Assembly (NCBI GenBank): GCA_900108205.1
Contig: FNUU01000006.1
Coordinates: 43,496 to 107,495 of the forward strand
Origin: Eubacterium ruminantium
GTDB taxonomy: Bacteria; Bacillota; Clostridia; Lachnospirales; Lachnospiraceae
DNA: 64,000 nucleotides
Reading direction: 5' to 3'
The notes beneath the pieces are model-generated. The model was not told where the DNA came from, made no database searches, and saw only the letters and a program-made list of their open reading frames with translations. The translations under genes and the position numbers were made by a program. Positions 34,224 through 43,714 of this stretch are shown one piece after another; positions within the stretch are counted from its first letter, which is position 1; each line of letters begins with the position of its first letter.

Positions 34224-35651
34224 ATGAAGGGTAATAAGAAAATAAGAATTTTGCTGGGACTCGTTGTGGCATTGGGAATGGTTCTTTGTATGACAGCAGG
34301 GCTCGGTAAGAAAACAAAGGCTGCAACAACTGTTACAGTGACATTTGATTCTAATGGAGGTTCTGAAGTAGAGGCACAGGTTATTGAGAAAGGTGGTCAG
34401 GCTGTAGAACCTGAAGACCCGACAAATGGTGATCTGTATTTTGCCGGATGGTTTTTAAATCCGACAGCAGATAATATTGTTGATCCGGAAACATATGATA
34501 TTAAAACATTTGATTTTGATACTCCTGTCACAGAAGATATCACTCTTACAGCATTATGGGTTGCAAGAGCCAATATAAATGTGATCGGTTATGGCATGGG
34601 AAAAATCAATTATGCAGCTGAAGGTGAAGAACTTGATGATATGTACGGTACTTCAATAGTTATCAGCTCCATCATCGGAATCAGTGATACTTTCACTATC
34701 GATGCTAAGGCAGAAGAAGGCAGCACATTTGTAAAGTGGCAGAAGGTGATCGTTCAGGGCGAAACTGAAGAGGATTCTGAATATGAAGATTTTTCTACAG
34801 AACCAACACTTCAGCTGACTATTACAGAACCAATCGATCTTGTGGCAGTGTTCGAATCTGAGGATATAGAGCCGATAGATGTGAAAAAATATACAGTAAC
34901 ATTTGATTCCAACGGAGGTTCTGAGGTAGAGGCTCAGACTGTTGAAGACGGTGCTCAGGCAGTAAAACCTGAAGATCCTACAAATGGAAATCTGTATTTT
35001 GTCGGATGGTTTGTGAATCCTACAATAGATAACATTTTTGATATGGAAACATATGAAGTGAACAGTTTTGATTTTAATACACCGATCACAGAAGATATCA
35101 CTCTTACAGCTTTGTGGAGTGCTGAGACACATATAAATACGATCGGTACAGGCAGGGGCCATATCGCTTATGCCGAAGATGATGAAGAATTGGATGAATA
35201 TGTTAATTCGATAGTTATCAGTGCTATACTCGGCATCAACGATACTTTCACTATTGATGCCAAGGCAGAAGAAGGCAGCAAATTCGTAAAGTGGCAGAAG
35301 GTGATAGTTGAAGGTGAAACTGAAGCAGACTCACAGTATGAGGATTATTCAACAGAGCCAACTCTTAAACTGACTATTACAGAATCTTTCGATCTTGTAG
35401 CGGTATTTGAACCGATTGAAGATGAGAAGAAAGATGATAAGGAAGAAGAAAAAGAAGAGAAAGAAGAAGCTGATGATGCAACAGCAGATGATGCAAAGGT
35501 TGATGCTCCGAAGGCTGATGATAATCTTGATAAGACAGTTCAGACAGGGGATCATTCAGAGCCATTTGCAGCTGTTATAGTAATGATGGCTTCAGCAGCG
35601 GCAACCGTATTCTTTGTATATAAGAGAAGACAGAAGAGAGACTCACAGTAA
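34224..35651 (+). CDS. Surface protein with two InlB-type tandem modules and TGD tail
   Basis: A 475-residue exported protein. It has a signal peptide (residues 1-34, ending KKTKAA) and two copies of a ~190-residue module. Each starts VTFDSNGGSEVEAQ and contains FAGWF/FVGWF, FTIDAKAEEGS.FVKWQKVIV and a DLVAVFE end (about 36-212 and 223-400). A Lys/Glu/Asp-rich linker follows, then VQTGDHSEPF, a hydrophobic helix and YKRRQKRD. The module begins with an InlB/Listeria-Bacteroides repeat. The two copies are close in sequence, so a recent internal duplication is likely. AAAGGAGGG precedes the ATG. Wall anchoring through the TGD tail is inferred. R1 and R2 repeats follow immediately. Confidence 0.85.
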   Translation: MKGNKKIRILLGLVVALGMVLCMTAGLGKKTKAATTVTVTFDSNGGSEVEAQVIEKGGQAVEPEDPTNGDLYFAGWFLNPTADNIVDPETYDIKTFDFDTPVTEDITLTALWVARANINVIGYGMGKINYAAEGEELDDMYGTSIVISSIIGISDTFTIDAKAEEGSTFVKWQKVIVQGETEEDSEYEDFSTEPTLQLTITEPIDLVAVFESEDIEPIDVKKYTVTFDSNGGSEVEAQTVEDGAQAVKPEDPTNGNLYFVGWFVNPTIDNIFDMETYEVNSFDFNTPITEDITLTALWSAETHINTIGTGRGHIAYAEDDEELDEYVNSIVISAILGINDTFTIDAKAEEGSKFVKWQKVIVEGETEADSQYEDYSTEPTLKLTITESFDLVAVFEPIEDEKKDDKEEEKEEKEEADDATADDAKVDAPKADDNLDKTVQTGDHSEPFAAVIVMMASAAATVFFVYKRRQKRDSQ

Positions 35652-35653
35652 TA

Positions 35654-35788
35654 TAACTTATCAGAAGAAAAACAAGAACGAACGAAGTGAGTATTTGTTT
35701 TTCTTGATAAGTTACCGGAGGAACTTTAGTTCCGCAGGATTATGAGGAGCGGTTTTTGCTTCTCATAATATAATTTATCAGAAGAAAA
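35654..35788 (+). repeat. R1 repeat, diverged copy
   Basis: All three R1 hairpins are kept. The small one reads GGAAC-TTTA-GTTCC (35720-35733) in place of GGGAC-TTTA-GTCCC, a paired change that preserves the stem. The large-hairpin loop differs (GAACGAACGAAGTGAGT). A second large-hairpin arm begins at 35771. Confidence 0.85.
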
Positions 35789-35793
35789 ACAAC

Positions 35794-35836
35794 AAAACGG
35801 ATGCTTTGTTATCTAGCGAAGCATCCGTTTTTTTTA
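35794..35836 (+). terminator. Terminator downstream of the surface protein gene
   Basis: AAAACGGATGCTT/AAGCATCCGTTTT stem with eight T. It follows the R1 copy. Confidence 0.9.
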
Positions 35837-35900
35837 TATAATAGGAAACTGCGTTTCCTGTTATATAAAAAACGCTTTGCTAAGGATGCGTCTCGGCGCG
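35836..35900 (+). repeat. R2 hairpin repeat, copy 4
   Basis: TATATAATAGGAAAC-TGC-GTTTCCTGTTATATA: a 15-bp stem with one mismatch, then AAAAACGC and TTTGCTAAGGATGC. This is the clearest copy of the R2 hairpin. Confidence 0.75.
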
Positions 35901-36081
35901 ATTGGTTGCTGCTTGCCTACTCACGTCGATAGCACGCTTCCAAAAGCCTCGGAATAAAGAAAAACAAATACTAGTTTCATATTGTATTAATCTGTTAATA
36001 AAGACGATATTATGATATAGTAGACGTGGATAAGTGTGCGTAGAATGAATATATGCAAATAAATATGCGACAATAAGAATG

Positions 36082-36154
36082 CACAGGTTAAGTATATGCA
36101 GAATAAACATGTTTCGATAAAAATACACAGGTTAAGTGTATGCAGAATAAACAT
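36082..36154 (+). repeat. Two-copy direct repeat in the transporter leader
   Basis: A 29-bp segment beginning CACAGGTTAAGT occurs at 36082-36110 and 36126-36154 (44-bp period, one mismatch). It lies just upstream of the permease gene and could be a regulator site pair. Confidence 0.6.
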
Positions 36155-36184
36155 ACATAGAAAAAACCTGAAAAAGGAATATAA

Positions 36185-36922
36185 ATGAAAAAGAAACTAT
36201 TGATAATCATTTTCTGGCTGGGGGTGTGGGAGGTACTTTCAAGAGTCATAAGTAATCCCATACTTATCGCGGGACCACTGGATACTTTAAAGGCATTATA
36301 TGAAATGCTGTCTGAGAAGAAGTTTTATCTTGCGGTCAGGAATTCATTTTTAAATATTACAGGCGGTATATTTTTAGGGGCGTTTATCGGAATATTCTCA
36401 GCTGCTTTATCCGGAGCCTTTGGCATAATTGAAGATTTTTTATCACCTCTTATCAAGGTGCTGAAATCCATTCCGGTGGTCAGCTTTGTGGTGATAGTAT
36501 TGTTATGGTTCGGAAATACTCATTTGTCCCTTGAAATATCAGCTGTTATTACGATGCCGCTTTTTTATCTTTCTTATCTGGAAGGAATAAAATGTACTGA
36601 TAAAAAAATGTTGGAAATGGCGGCGGTGTTCAAGATGAGCTTTCTGTCAAGGGTAAGATATATTTATTTACCTTCTCTGAAAGGAACGATCAAAAGCTCG
36701 CTTTCACTCGCTGTCGGTATGGGCTGGAGAAGCGGTGCGGCAGCCGAAGTGATCGGACAGCCTATGGATACTCTGGGAAATGGATTATACAGAGCAAAGA
36801 TTTTCCTTGAGACGGACAGGTTGTTTGCCTGGACGGTGGTGATTATTCTGATGTCAGTATTGTCAGAGAAGATTTTCAGACGTTTACTGGACCTCTTGTG
36901 GAGAGACAAAGAGAAAAAATAA
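36185..36922 (+). CDS. ABC importer permease, SsuC/TauC-like
   Basis: Inner-membrane subunit of a nitrate/sulfonate/taurine-type importer, 245 residues, with six predicted helices. The family signature region AAVFKMSFLSRVRYIYLPSL is the EAA loop that contacts the ATPase. The segment VGMGWRSGAAAEVIG is typical of this branch. AAGGAAT precedes the ATG. The ATPase gene starts 15 bases after the stop. The matching binding protein is most likely the one at 30887, outside this operon. Substrate unknown. Confidence 0.9.
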   Translation: MKKKLLIIIFWLGVWEVLSRVISNPILIAGPLDTLKALYEMLSEKKFYLAVRNSFLNITGGIFLGAFIGIFSAALSGAFGIIEDFLSPLIKVLKSIPVVSFVVIVLLWFGNTHLSLEISAVITMPLFYLSYLEGIKCTDKKMLEMAAVFKMSFLSRVRYIYLPSLKGTIKSSLSLAVGMGWRSGAAAEVIGQPMDTLGNGLYRAKIFLETDRLFAWTVVIILMSVLSEKIFRRLLDLLWRDKEKK

Positions 36923-36937
36923 TACAGGTAGCAGGAC

Positions 36938-37642
36938 ATGAAAATAGTAGCAGAAAATATAAAAAAGATATATGATGGTAAGGATGTTCTTCAGAATGTT
37001 TCATTTTCGGCTGAAAGCGGCGGAAGGTACCTTATCACCGGTGCATCCGGAGAAGGGAAGACTACGCTGCTTCGAATCATAATGGGTCTGGAGATGCCCG
37101 ATGGTGGAAGTTTTTCGGTTGATGATATTTCCGTAAAAACTGATACGGGGAAGAATGATGCCGGGAAGATCGATACGGGGAAGAATGATGCCGGAAAGAT
37201 CGATACAGGTACGGAAGATGTTAAGAAAAAGCATAAAGAGTATCTTACAGCTTTAAAGAAGCTGAGTATAGGGACTGCATTTCAGGAGGACAGACTCTGT
37301 GAAACCATGGATGCGGTAACCAATGTAAGAATAGTAAATAAAGGGTTTTCTGAAGAAGAAGCAGTGAGAGAACTTTCTGTACTGCTCGATGAGAATGATT
37401 TAAGAAAACCGGTATCCACGCTCTCGGGCGGAATGTGCAGGAGAGTCAGTATAGTGAGAGCCTGTGCGGCTTCAAGGGATATATATATATTTGATGAACC
37501 ATTTTCGGGACTGGATAAGGATAATGCAAAAAAAACAGCTGAATATATCAGAGAGAAAACGAAAGGTGGAATTCTTTTTCTTACAACTCACATAGAGGAA
37601 TATAATGAAATATTCGGCGGATTTGAGATTATAAAATTATAA
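36938..37642 (+). CDS. ABC importer ATPase, SsuB/TauB-like, with inserted repeats
   Basis: A 234-residue ATPase partner of the permease upstream. Walker A is ITGASGEGKTTLLRIIMG, the Q-loop is TAFQEDRLCETM, the signature is TLSGGMCRRVSIVRACA and Walker B is IYIFDEPFSGLD. The switch His is in FLTTHIEEY. Between Walker A and the Q-loop (about residues 67-93) there is a low-complexity insert made of the ten-residue unit TGKNDAGKID repeated twice plus a partial. This is normally a short loop. The rest is of family length, and it is probably functional. Confidence 0.9.
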   Translation: MKIVAENIKKIYDGKDVLQNVSFSAESGGRYLITGASGEGKTTLLRIIMGLEMPDGGSFSVDDISVKTDTGKNDAGKIDTGKNDAGKIDTGTEDVKKKHKEYLTALKKLSIGTAFQEDRLCETMDAVTNVRIVNKGFSEEEAVRELSVLLDENDLRKPVSTLSGGMCRRVSIVRACAASRDIYIFDEPFSGLDKDNAKKTAEYIREKTKGGILFLTTHIEEYNEIFGGFEIIKL

Positions 37643-37792
37643 TAAAGCGCAAAACAAAAAGACATAATATAAAAATTTAAGATATAACAAAAATTAAAAG
37701 AGATTACTATGAAATTAGGCTTTATAATATAAAGATAAAATAAAGGGATAAAATAAGGAAATAAAAAAAGACATAATAAAGGGAGACAGATC

Positions 37793-39271
37793 ATGATAAC
37801 AAATGATGAAGGAATAGTAAGTTTTAAGCATAAGATAATGGAAGAGGTGGCAAGGCTTGCGTGGAATGACGAGCTTGATGAGGACTACCTTGATAAACTT
37901 GTTTATAAGCTTATTCCGGGACCAAAGGCAAGCTACAGATGCTGTATCTATAAGGAGAGAGAGCTTGTTCGTCAGCGTATAAGACTGTCTATGGGAAAAT
38001 GTCCTACAGCAGAGAAGGAAGAAACTACAAATAATATAATCCAGGTTTTGGATCCTGCCTGCGATGAGTGTCCTATTGCTTCTTATGTCGTAACGGATAA
38101 CTGCAGACTCTGTATGGGCAAGGCCTGTCTGAATTCCTGCCAGTTTGGTGCCATAAGTATTGACAGACATCGCAGTCACATAGATCCTGCAAAATGCAGG
38201 GAGTGCGGAAAATGCGCAAACGCCTGTCCGTACAACGCTATCGCTCATCTCGAAAGACCTTGCAAAAAATCCTGCCCGACAGGAGCCATTACCTATGATG
38301 AGGATGGACTCTGTAAGATTGATGAGGAAAAATGTGTTCAGTGTGGACATTGTATTCATTCCTGTCCGTTTGGTGCTATTTCTTCAAAATCATATTTGGT
38401 TGACATAATCAAGGCTATCAAATCCGGAAAAAAAGTTATTGCAATGTGTGCCCCTGCAACAGAGGGACAGTTTGGAAGAGATATAACAATGGGCTCCATA
38501 AAAAATGCATTGCTGGGCATGGGCTTTTCAGACATGGTGGAGGTTGGCCTTGGTGGCGACATGACAGCTATGTATGAATCGGATGAATGGGCTGAGGCGC
38601 TTAAGGAAGGAAGAAAGATGACGACTTCATGCTGCCCGGCATTTATAAATATGCTAAAGAAGCACTTTCCGGAGCAGTTTGAGAACAATAAATCAACTAC
38701 AGTTTCGCCGATGTGTGCCATTTCCAGATATCTGAAATATACACATCCGGGATGTGTGACCGTATTTATCGGACCATGTATCGCAAAAAAAGCAGAGGCA
38801 CAGGATCCGGACATACCGGATAATGCAGATTTTGTAATGACCTACGGAGAGTTCCGTTCTCTTCTCAGGTCGAGAAATATGGTACTTATGCCGGTTAAGG
38901 ACGATTATCAGGAGGCGTCGATTTTTGGTAAACGTTTTGCTTCTTCTGGCGGTGTCGCAAATGCGGTCATCGAGTGTATGAAGGAGAAGGGAATCGATAC
39001 ATCAGACATTAAGCTGAGAAAATGTGCCGGTGGACAGGAATGCCGTCAGGCACTGCTCCTGCTTAAGGCAGGAAGACTTCCGGAAGACTTCATCGAAGGT
39101 ATGATGTGTCCGGGCGGCTGTGTAGGAGGCCCTTCAAAGCATAAGGCCGAAAATGAAATAAGCCGCGCAAGGGAAGAACTGCTTTCCAATGCAGACGGCA
39201 GAGGTGTTATCGAAAATCTCGAGAAGTATCCGATGGATAAATTCTCAATGTATAGAGATGGACATATGTAA
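37793..39271 (+). CDS. [FeFe] hydrogenase, group-B-like, monomeric
   Basis: Iron-only hydrogenase (proton/H2 interconversion with ferredoxin-type electron transfer), 492 residues. The N-terminal third is rich in [4Fe-4S] motifs (CRLCMGKACLNSC, CRECGKCANACP, CVQCGHCIHSCP). H-cluster motifs follow: TSCCPAF (about 278), FIGPCIAKKAE (about 325) and EGMMCPGGCVGGP (about 435). The form TSCCPAF/GPCIAKKAE is that of group B enzymes, which are less studied than group A. No maturation genes (hydE, hydF, hydG) are in the window. It has its own ribosome site; the 150 bases in front are AT-rich with short repeats. It likely disposes of reducing power made by fermentation or by IorAB (inference). Confidence 0.93.
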   Translation: MITNDEGIVSFKHKIMEEVARLAWNDELDEDYLDKLVYKLIPGPKASYRCCIYKERELVRQRIRLSMGKCPTAEKEETTNNIIQVLDPACDECPIASYVVTDNCRLCMGKACLNSCQFGAISIDRHRSHIDPAKCRECGKCANACPYNAIAHLERPCKKSCPTGAITYDEDGLCKIDEEKCVQCGHCIHSCPFGAISSKSYLVDIIKAIKSGKKVIAMCAPATEGQFGRDITMGSIKNALLGMGFSDMVEVGLGGDMTAMYESDEWAEALKEGRKMTTSCCPAFINMLKKHFPEQFENNKSTTVSPMCAISRYLKYTHPGCVTVFIGPCIAKKAEAQDPDIPDNADFVMTYGEFRSLLRSRNMVLMPVKDDYQEASIFGKRFASSGGVANAVIECMKEKGIDTSDIKLRKCAGGQECRQALLLLKAGRLPEDFIEGMMCPGGCVGGPSKHKAENEISRAREELLSNADGRGVIENLEKYPMDKFSMYRDGHM

Positions 39272-39326
39272 GGTTTCTTAATTAGAAGGTAAATATGCCG
39301 AGGACGAAGAGTGTGTTTTTTTGTGG

Positions 39327-39396
39327 GTAAGATACCGGAGAGACGTCAGTCCGCAGGATTATGAGACGCGTTTTTTGCCTGGCATATATCTGTAAC
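39327..39396 (+). repeat. R1 remnant
   Basis: TACCGGAGAGACGTCAGTCC-GCAGGATTATGAGACGCG, a decayed R1 unit in the gap before the VWA gene. Confidence 0.6.
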
Positions 39397-39419
39397 GAAA
39401 AAAGGGGGTGTGTATAGAA

Positions 39420-42400
39420 ATGTATTGGAAGCTTGCTATAGTTTTTGTATTTTTTATAATCGTGGACATTCTGGGTTACAAATTTTTAAAGCTGAAGAGA
39501 AGGCTTGAAGGATGGATAGTGCTGCCTCTTATGGTAATCGGTGCTGTAACCTGTCTGGTACTTCAGATTAAGACCGGTGGAGGTAAGGATGTCAGCGAAA
39601 GATCTATGATCTATCAGTCGTATCGTTATATCCAGGACGGAAATAAGGATAAGGCCTTTGAGGTGCTGGAAAGCGTTAACGATGAAAACGGAGAGGTGCT
39701 GAGAGCTTTTGCTTATGCTTCTTCCGGGGATTATATTAATGCATTTTTTAAGTCGCAGCAGCTTATAAAAGATAAGAAGGTTTCCGGAGTTGCTTCCGGT
39801 GCCATTGAAGAGCTGAAAACGATATGCGGCAAAGAAATCGGAACAGAGAAGGGAAAGACAGATTCTGAGGTTTATACTGATTTTGATTCTTATATGGCAA
39901 GTCTGGAGAACTATCAGGAACCGGAAGATGAGGGTAATATTTCCTACAGGGTAAATAAGCTTCTTGATGACTATATGGACAAGGTCCTTACAGAAGTTGA
40001 AAAAACGAACTATGAGAAGGACTATCAGTTGGACAGAACTCTGAACTTTACCGAGGGAGAGTATCTTGATCAGAAGACTATCGATGACATCGTTCAGAAA
40101 AATGGTGAGACAGAAAGCGTTCTGAAGCTGGAGTGTAAATATTATGCGTCGATAAAGGAATATGATAAAGCGGTAGAAAAGGCAAAGAAGCTTGTAAAGG
40201 AGCATGATAAGCCGGAAAATAAAGTAATACTTACAGATATTATCGCAGATGAGGCATATAAAAGAGAAGAGCTTGTTCTGAATGATTATGAAGTAAGATA
40301 TTATTCCGATACTCAGGAGGAAGATAAGCCTGGCAGCATTTTTCAGGATGATGAAGGAAAACAGGGATACAGCTACAGATTCGGACGCCTTGACGAAAGT
40401 GACAAAGAGATTTCTTCTTATCTGAAAAAGGCGAAGGATAAGTATAAGGAAGCCTATAAGCTTGAACAAAAATATGGTTATGAGGATGCCCGAGCTGATA
40501 TTGATAAGCTTAAGGGCGAGGCCTCTGAATACGTTAAGAAGGCCAACTACGTACAGGTTGAAAGAGCTGCTAATTATATACTTGCGCAGAATCCAAAGGG
40601 TAAGGATGAGAGCGGCCTTTACGATCTGGAGATGGCCAAGCTGAATATCACTGCCGGTAATAAAAATGAGGCAGGCGGCTACCTTTATAATGTCATAAAT
40701 AACAGTGAGTCAATCAGCAATGATTCAATTATCAAGGAGGAGCTTACAGAGGTTGTTGCAGAATATAATGCAATGAGCAGTGATCTCTCAACTCCGGGCT
40801 TTGCCGTTGCTGTAAATAACCTGATTGTAAAGCAGAGCCAGAATGTTATTCCTGTATCGGCAGAATCTGTAAACGGTTCCTTTAATACGTACGTTGAAAA
40901 CACTCTGAAATATTCAAAAATCTTTATACATATCAGCCGCATAGATGTATCTCAATATCCGACGGTTATGGCATATGTAAATATTAATGGTAAGAAGGAT
41001 GAAAACTCCCTTGAGGAGCTTGCAAGCGATTTTACCAAGGATGATTTTTCGCTGGTGGATACTCAGTATGGTATAAAGGATTTTGAGCTGATAAAGAGTG
41101 ATGCCAACAGTGGCATCAATATTTCCATAGTAATGGATAAGAGTGGAAGTATGCGCGGAAATGCTATTTCCGATGCCAAGACAGCAGCTAAGGATGTTGT
41201 GGCAAATATGAGCGGAACAGGTCAGAGAATCGGTATAGTTGCCTATGACAGTAATGCCACGGTAAGTTGTCCGTTAACATCTTCTCAGGATTCGCTTAAT
41301 GCAGCAATCGATGGTATTTATGCTGATGGAGGAACGGATATCGGTGATGGACTTAAAGCGGCGCTCGATGAGCTTGAGGCAGCAAAGGGCTCCGGTTCCA
41401 TCATACTTATGTCGGATGGACAAAATGGCGGCAGCGATGACCTGGTACAGGAAGCCATCGACAGAGCCAATAATGCCGGTATCAGCATATATGCAGTTGC
41501 ATTTGGTGATGCGGATCAGGAATATATGAGGAATATCGCAGAGTCAACCGGAGGAAAATTCATTCTCGCTGCAGATTCGGCAAGTCTTTCGGATATTTAC
41601 CTCATGCTCCAGAAATATATAATAAATAATTACTGCTTTAAGTATACTGTGACACAGAATACAGAAATAGATCCTCGTTATCTTCAGGTGTTCATACCGG
41701 CATATAATACCTATGACAAGAAGGATTACTGGATCAAGGAAGAGAACAAGCCGAACTCTGATGATAACAAAAGTATAATATTGGTAGATGATGATTATCT
41801 TGGAATTTCGGCTGTTGTACCGGGAAAAATATCTGTGCAGGACGCAAAGGACGGAATCAATCTGAAGATAGTCGGAAGCGGCTTTAAAGATATTTCAGAG
41901 GTAATGATCGGAGGTATAAAGCTTACAGGTATTTCAATCACAAATAATAAAGAAATGACCGGAAAGCTACAGGGAGATCTGACAGGAGGGAAATATGATG
42001 TCAGTATCAGTACAGCTGATGGCAGATACTTGATGGCCGAAAAAGCCTTCGTGGTTTATGAAAGCGGTTCTGTTCAGTCGGTAAAGCTAGGAACCACCAC
42101 CATAAAAGCTGATACCATCGGAAGGATTGGTGAAAAGGAGCTGCTGGTAATGGGAAATGTTATGATCAATAACTTCCTGCACTGCAGCGGGGATATGACT
42201 ATTTATGCGGATTCCCTGACAGCGGAAACAAAACTTGAAGGAAACGGTACAGTTTATCTTGGCGACAGCGGACATGTTGAAGGCGATGGCAAGGTATATA
42301 TCAACTACAGTGAGATTGTTAATTCCGGAGGAAATGCATTGGAAAAACTTGCTGCCCAGCAGGTATTTGCCAAAGCCTTTATTATCGGCGATTATATCGT

Positions 42401-43697
42401 AAGAAATAATGGTTTTTATGCAGAAATAAGTAAGGACTCAACAGACTTTGACTCTACTATAGGAAGCTATGATTTAAAAGTCCCGTCGATGATGGATGTT
42501 GATGTGGCTGAGGTGAAGCTTTATTCAGATAAACTTGTATTTGATGTGAAGGAAGCAAATCCATGCCAGATCATGGATTCCATCAAAAAATCCTTTGAAA
42601 ATAAAAAGAATAAAGATAATAACAATGCCAAGAAAAATGATGAAAAGGATAAGGACGGTAACAAGAAGAAAACCTGGAAGGATACAGGGTTTGGCATTTT
42701 AAAGAATTCAAGTGCAAGCATAAAAATAGCCGCAACCGCGGATGGCGTTAATTTTGGAGGTTCCCTTACAATCGGAGTGGATAGTGCTGTTAAGGTCGGA
42801 CCTATAGGTTTAAAGTCGATAGAGATGAAATTTGATTCACTGGACGAGGATCATGAATATTGGAGGTTAGGTGGAGCGCTTGATCTGAGTGATACGATAA
42901 AACCGGCAGGTAAGGGCTTAGACAGCTTAGAGATATCGATAGCTTCCTTCTTCTTACTTCCTGATAAGATTGATATTAAGCTTGGATTTGACGGCATAGT
43001 ATTCTGCAAGGTTTGCGAGCTTACAGAAGTGAACGGAGGCGTTCAGGGAGTGAGCACCATTGCGATGAAGGTAGTAACCGGTATCATGAATACGGATGCC
43101 AAGGAAATGCTGGTAAAGCTTACCGGACAGGATCCGGATACGGCGGAATTCCAGGATGTTATCGCAAAACTTGGAACTAAGGTGGAAGTGAATCTTCTTG
43201 CTGAAGCACCGGAAAATGCACTTACAAAGAAGCTTAAGGAATGGGGAAAGCTTGGCGAAGGAAGTGCGGATATGGAGCTTAACCTTTCTGATATAGGTTT
43301 TTCTCTGGAAGCGAAGATGAACTTCTTTAAAGCGCTTGAAAAAGAAATTAAAATAGAAATGAGCCAGAAGAAAGGTTTGTCATTATCCGCAAATACAAGT
43401 ATTGATTTTTCACTGTGGGGCGCAAGTCTTTCCGGTTCGGCTGAGGTCAAAATGTCCAATGACTGGACCAAAACAGATATTGGATTTGAAGTGGACGGAA
43501 AGCTGAAGGTGCCAATTGCATTTATTAATGCTGAAGGGAAAATGAGTGTCAATTTTGAATTGTATAATACCTTTGATAAGGCGTGCTTCACATTTGAAAC
43601 TAAGACGGGAAAGAAAGATAAGCGTTTTAAACTGTGGTACGGCGATGGATATGAAGGCCATATACTTTTTGACAAGATCGGTATAGATATTAGATAG
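39420..43697 (+). CDS. Large membrane-anchored VWA-domain protein
   Basis: A 1425-residue protein anchored by two N-terminal helices (about 4-20 and 32-50). A helical, TPR-like region (about 60-450) has lysine/glutamate-rich repeats. A VWA domain (about 566-735) has an intact MIDAS metal site: DKSGS (573-577), a Thr in GGTDIGDG and LMSDGQNGG. An IPT/TIG-like beta domain (about 785-860) and a long beta-rich C-terminus with a Lys/Asn linker near 1065-1090 complete it. The C-terminal half was not recognised. The ATG at 39420 has AAAGGGGG 11 bases before it; a GTG at 39408 is the alternative. It heads a three-gene operon with an Ig-like and a Gln-rich membrane protein. It is probably a surface assembly or adhesion factor; the function is not established. 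Confidence 0.8.
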   Translation: MYWKLAIVFVFFIIVDILGYKFLKLKRRLEGWIVLPLMVIGAVTCLVLQIKTGGGKDVSERSMIYQSYRYIQDGNKDKAFEVLESVNDENGEVLRAFAYASSGDYINAFFKSQQLIKDKKVSGVASGAIEELKTICGKEIGTEKGKTDSEVYTDFDSYMASLENYQEPEDEGNISYRVNKLLDDYMDKVLTEVEKTNYEKDYQLDRTLNFTEGEYLDQKTIDDIVQKNGETESVLKLECKYYASIKEYDKAVEKAKKLVKEHDKPENKVILTDIIADEAYKREELVLNDYEVRYYSDTQEEDKPGSIFQDDEGKQGYSYRFGRLDESDKEISSYLKKAKDKYKEAYKLEQKYGYEDARADIDKLKGEASEYVKKANYVQVERAANYILAQNPKGKDESGLYDLEMAKLNITAGNKNEAGGYLYNVINNSESISNDSIIKEELTEVVAEYNAMSSDLSTPGFAVAVNNLIVKQSQNVIPVSAESVNGSFNTYVENTLKYSKIFIHISRIDVSQYPTVMAYVNINGKKDENSLEELASDFTKDDFSLVDTQYGIKDFELIKSDANSGINISIVMDKSGSMRGNAISDAKTAAKDVVANMSGTGQRIGIVAYDSNATVSCPLTSSQDSLNAAIDGIYADGGTDIGDGLKAALDELEAAKGSGSIILMSDGQNGGSDDLVQEAIDRANNAGISIYAVAFGDADQEYMRNIAESTGGKFILAADSASLSDIYLMLQKYIINNYCFKYTVTQNTEIDPRYLQVFIPAYNTYDKKDYWIKEENKPNSDDNKSIILVDDDYLGISAVVPGKISVQDAKDGINLKIVGSGFKDISEVMIGGIKLTGISITNNKEMTGKLQGDLTGGKYDVSISTADGRYLMAEKAFVVYESGSVQSVKLGTTTIKADTIGRIGEKELLVMGNVMINNFLHCSGDMTIYADSLTAETKLEGNGTVYLGDSGHVEGDGKVYINYSEIVNSGGNALEKLAAQQVFAKAFIIGDYIVRNNGFYAEISKDSTDFDSTIGSYDLKVPSMMDVDVAEVKLYSDKLVFDVKEANPCQIMDSIKKSFENKKNKDNNNAKKNDEKDKDGNKKKTWKDTGFGILKNSSASIKIAATADGVNFGGSLTIGVDSAVKVGPIGLKSIEMKFDSLDEDHEYWRLGGALDLSDTIKPAGKGLDSLEISIASFFLLPDKIDIKLGFDGIVFCKVCELTEVNGGVQGVSTIAMKVVTGIMNTDAKEMLVKLTGQDPDTAEFQDVIAKLGTKVEVNLLAEAPENALTKKLKEWGKLGEGSADMELNLSDIGFSLEAKMNFFKALEKEIKIEMSQKKGLSLSANTSIDFSLWGASLSGSAEVKMSNDWTKTDIGFEVDGKLKVPIAFINAEGKMSVNFELYNTFDKACFTFETKTGKKDKRFKLWYGDGYEGHILFDKIGIDIR

Positions 43698-43714
43698 ATG
43701 CGGGGAGGAAAAAG

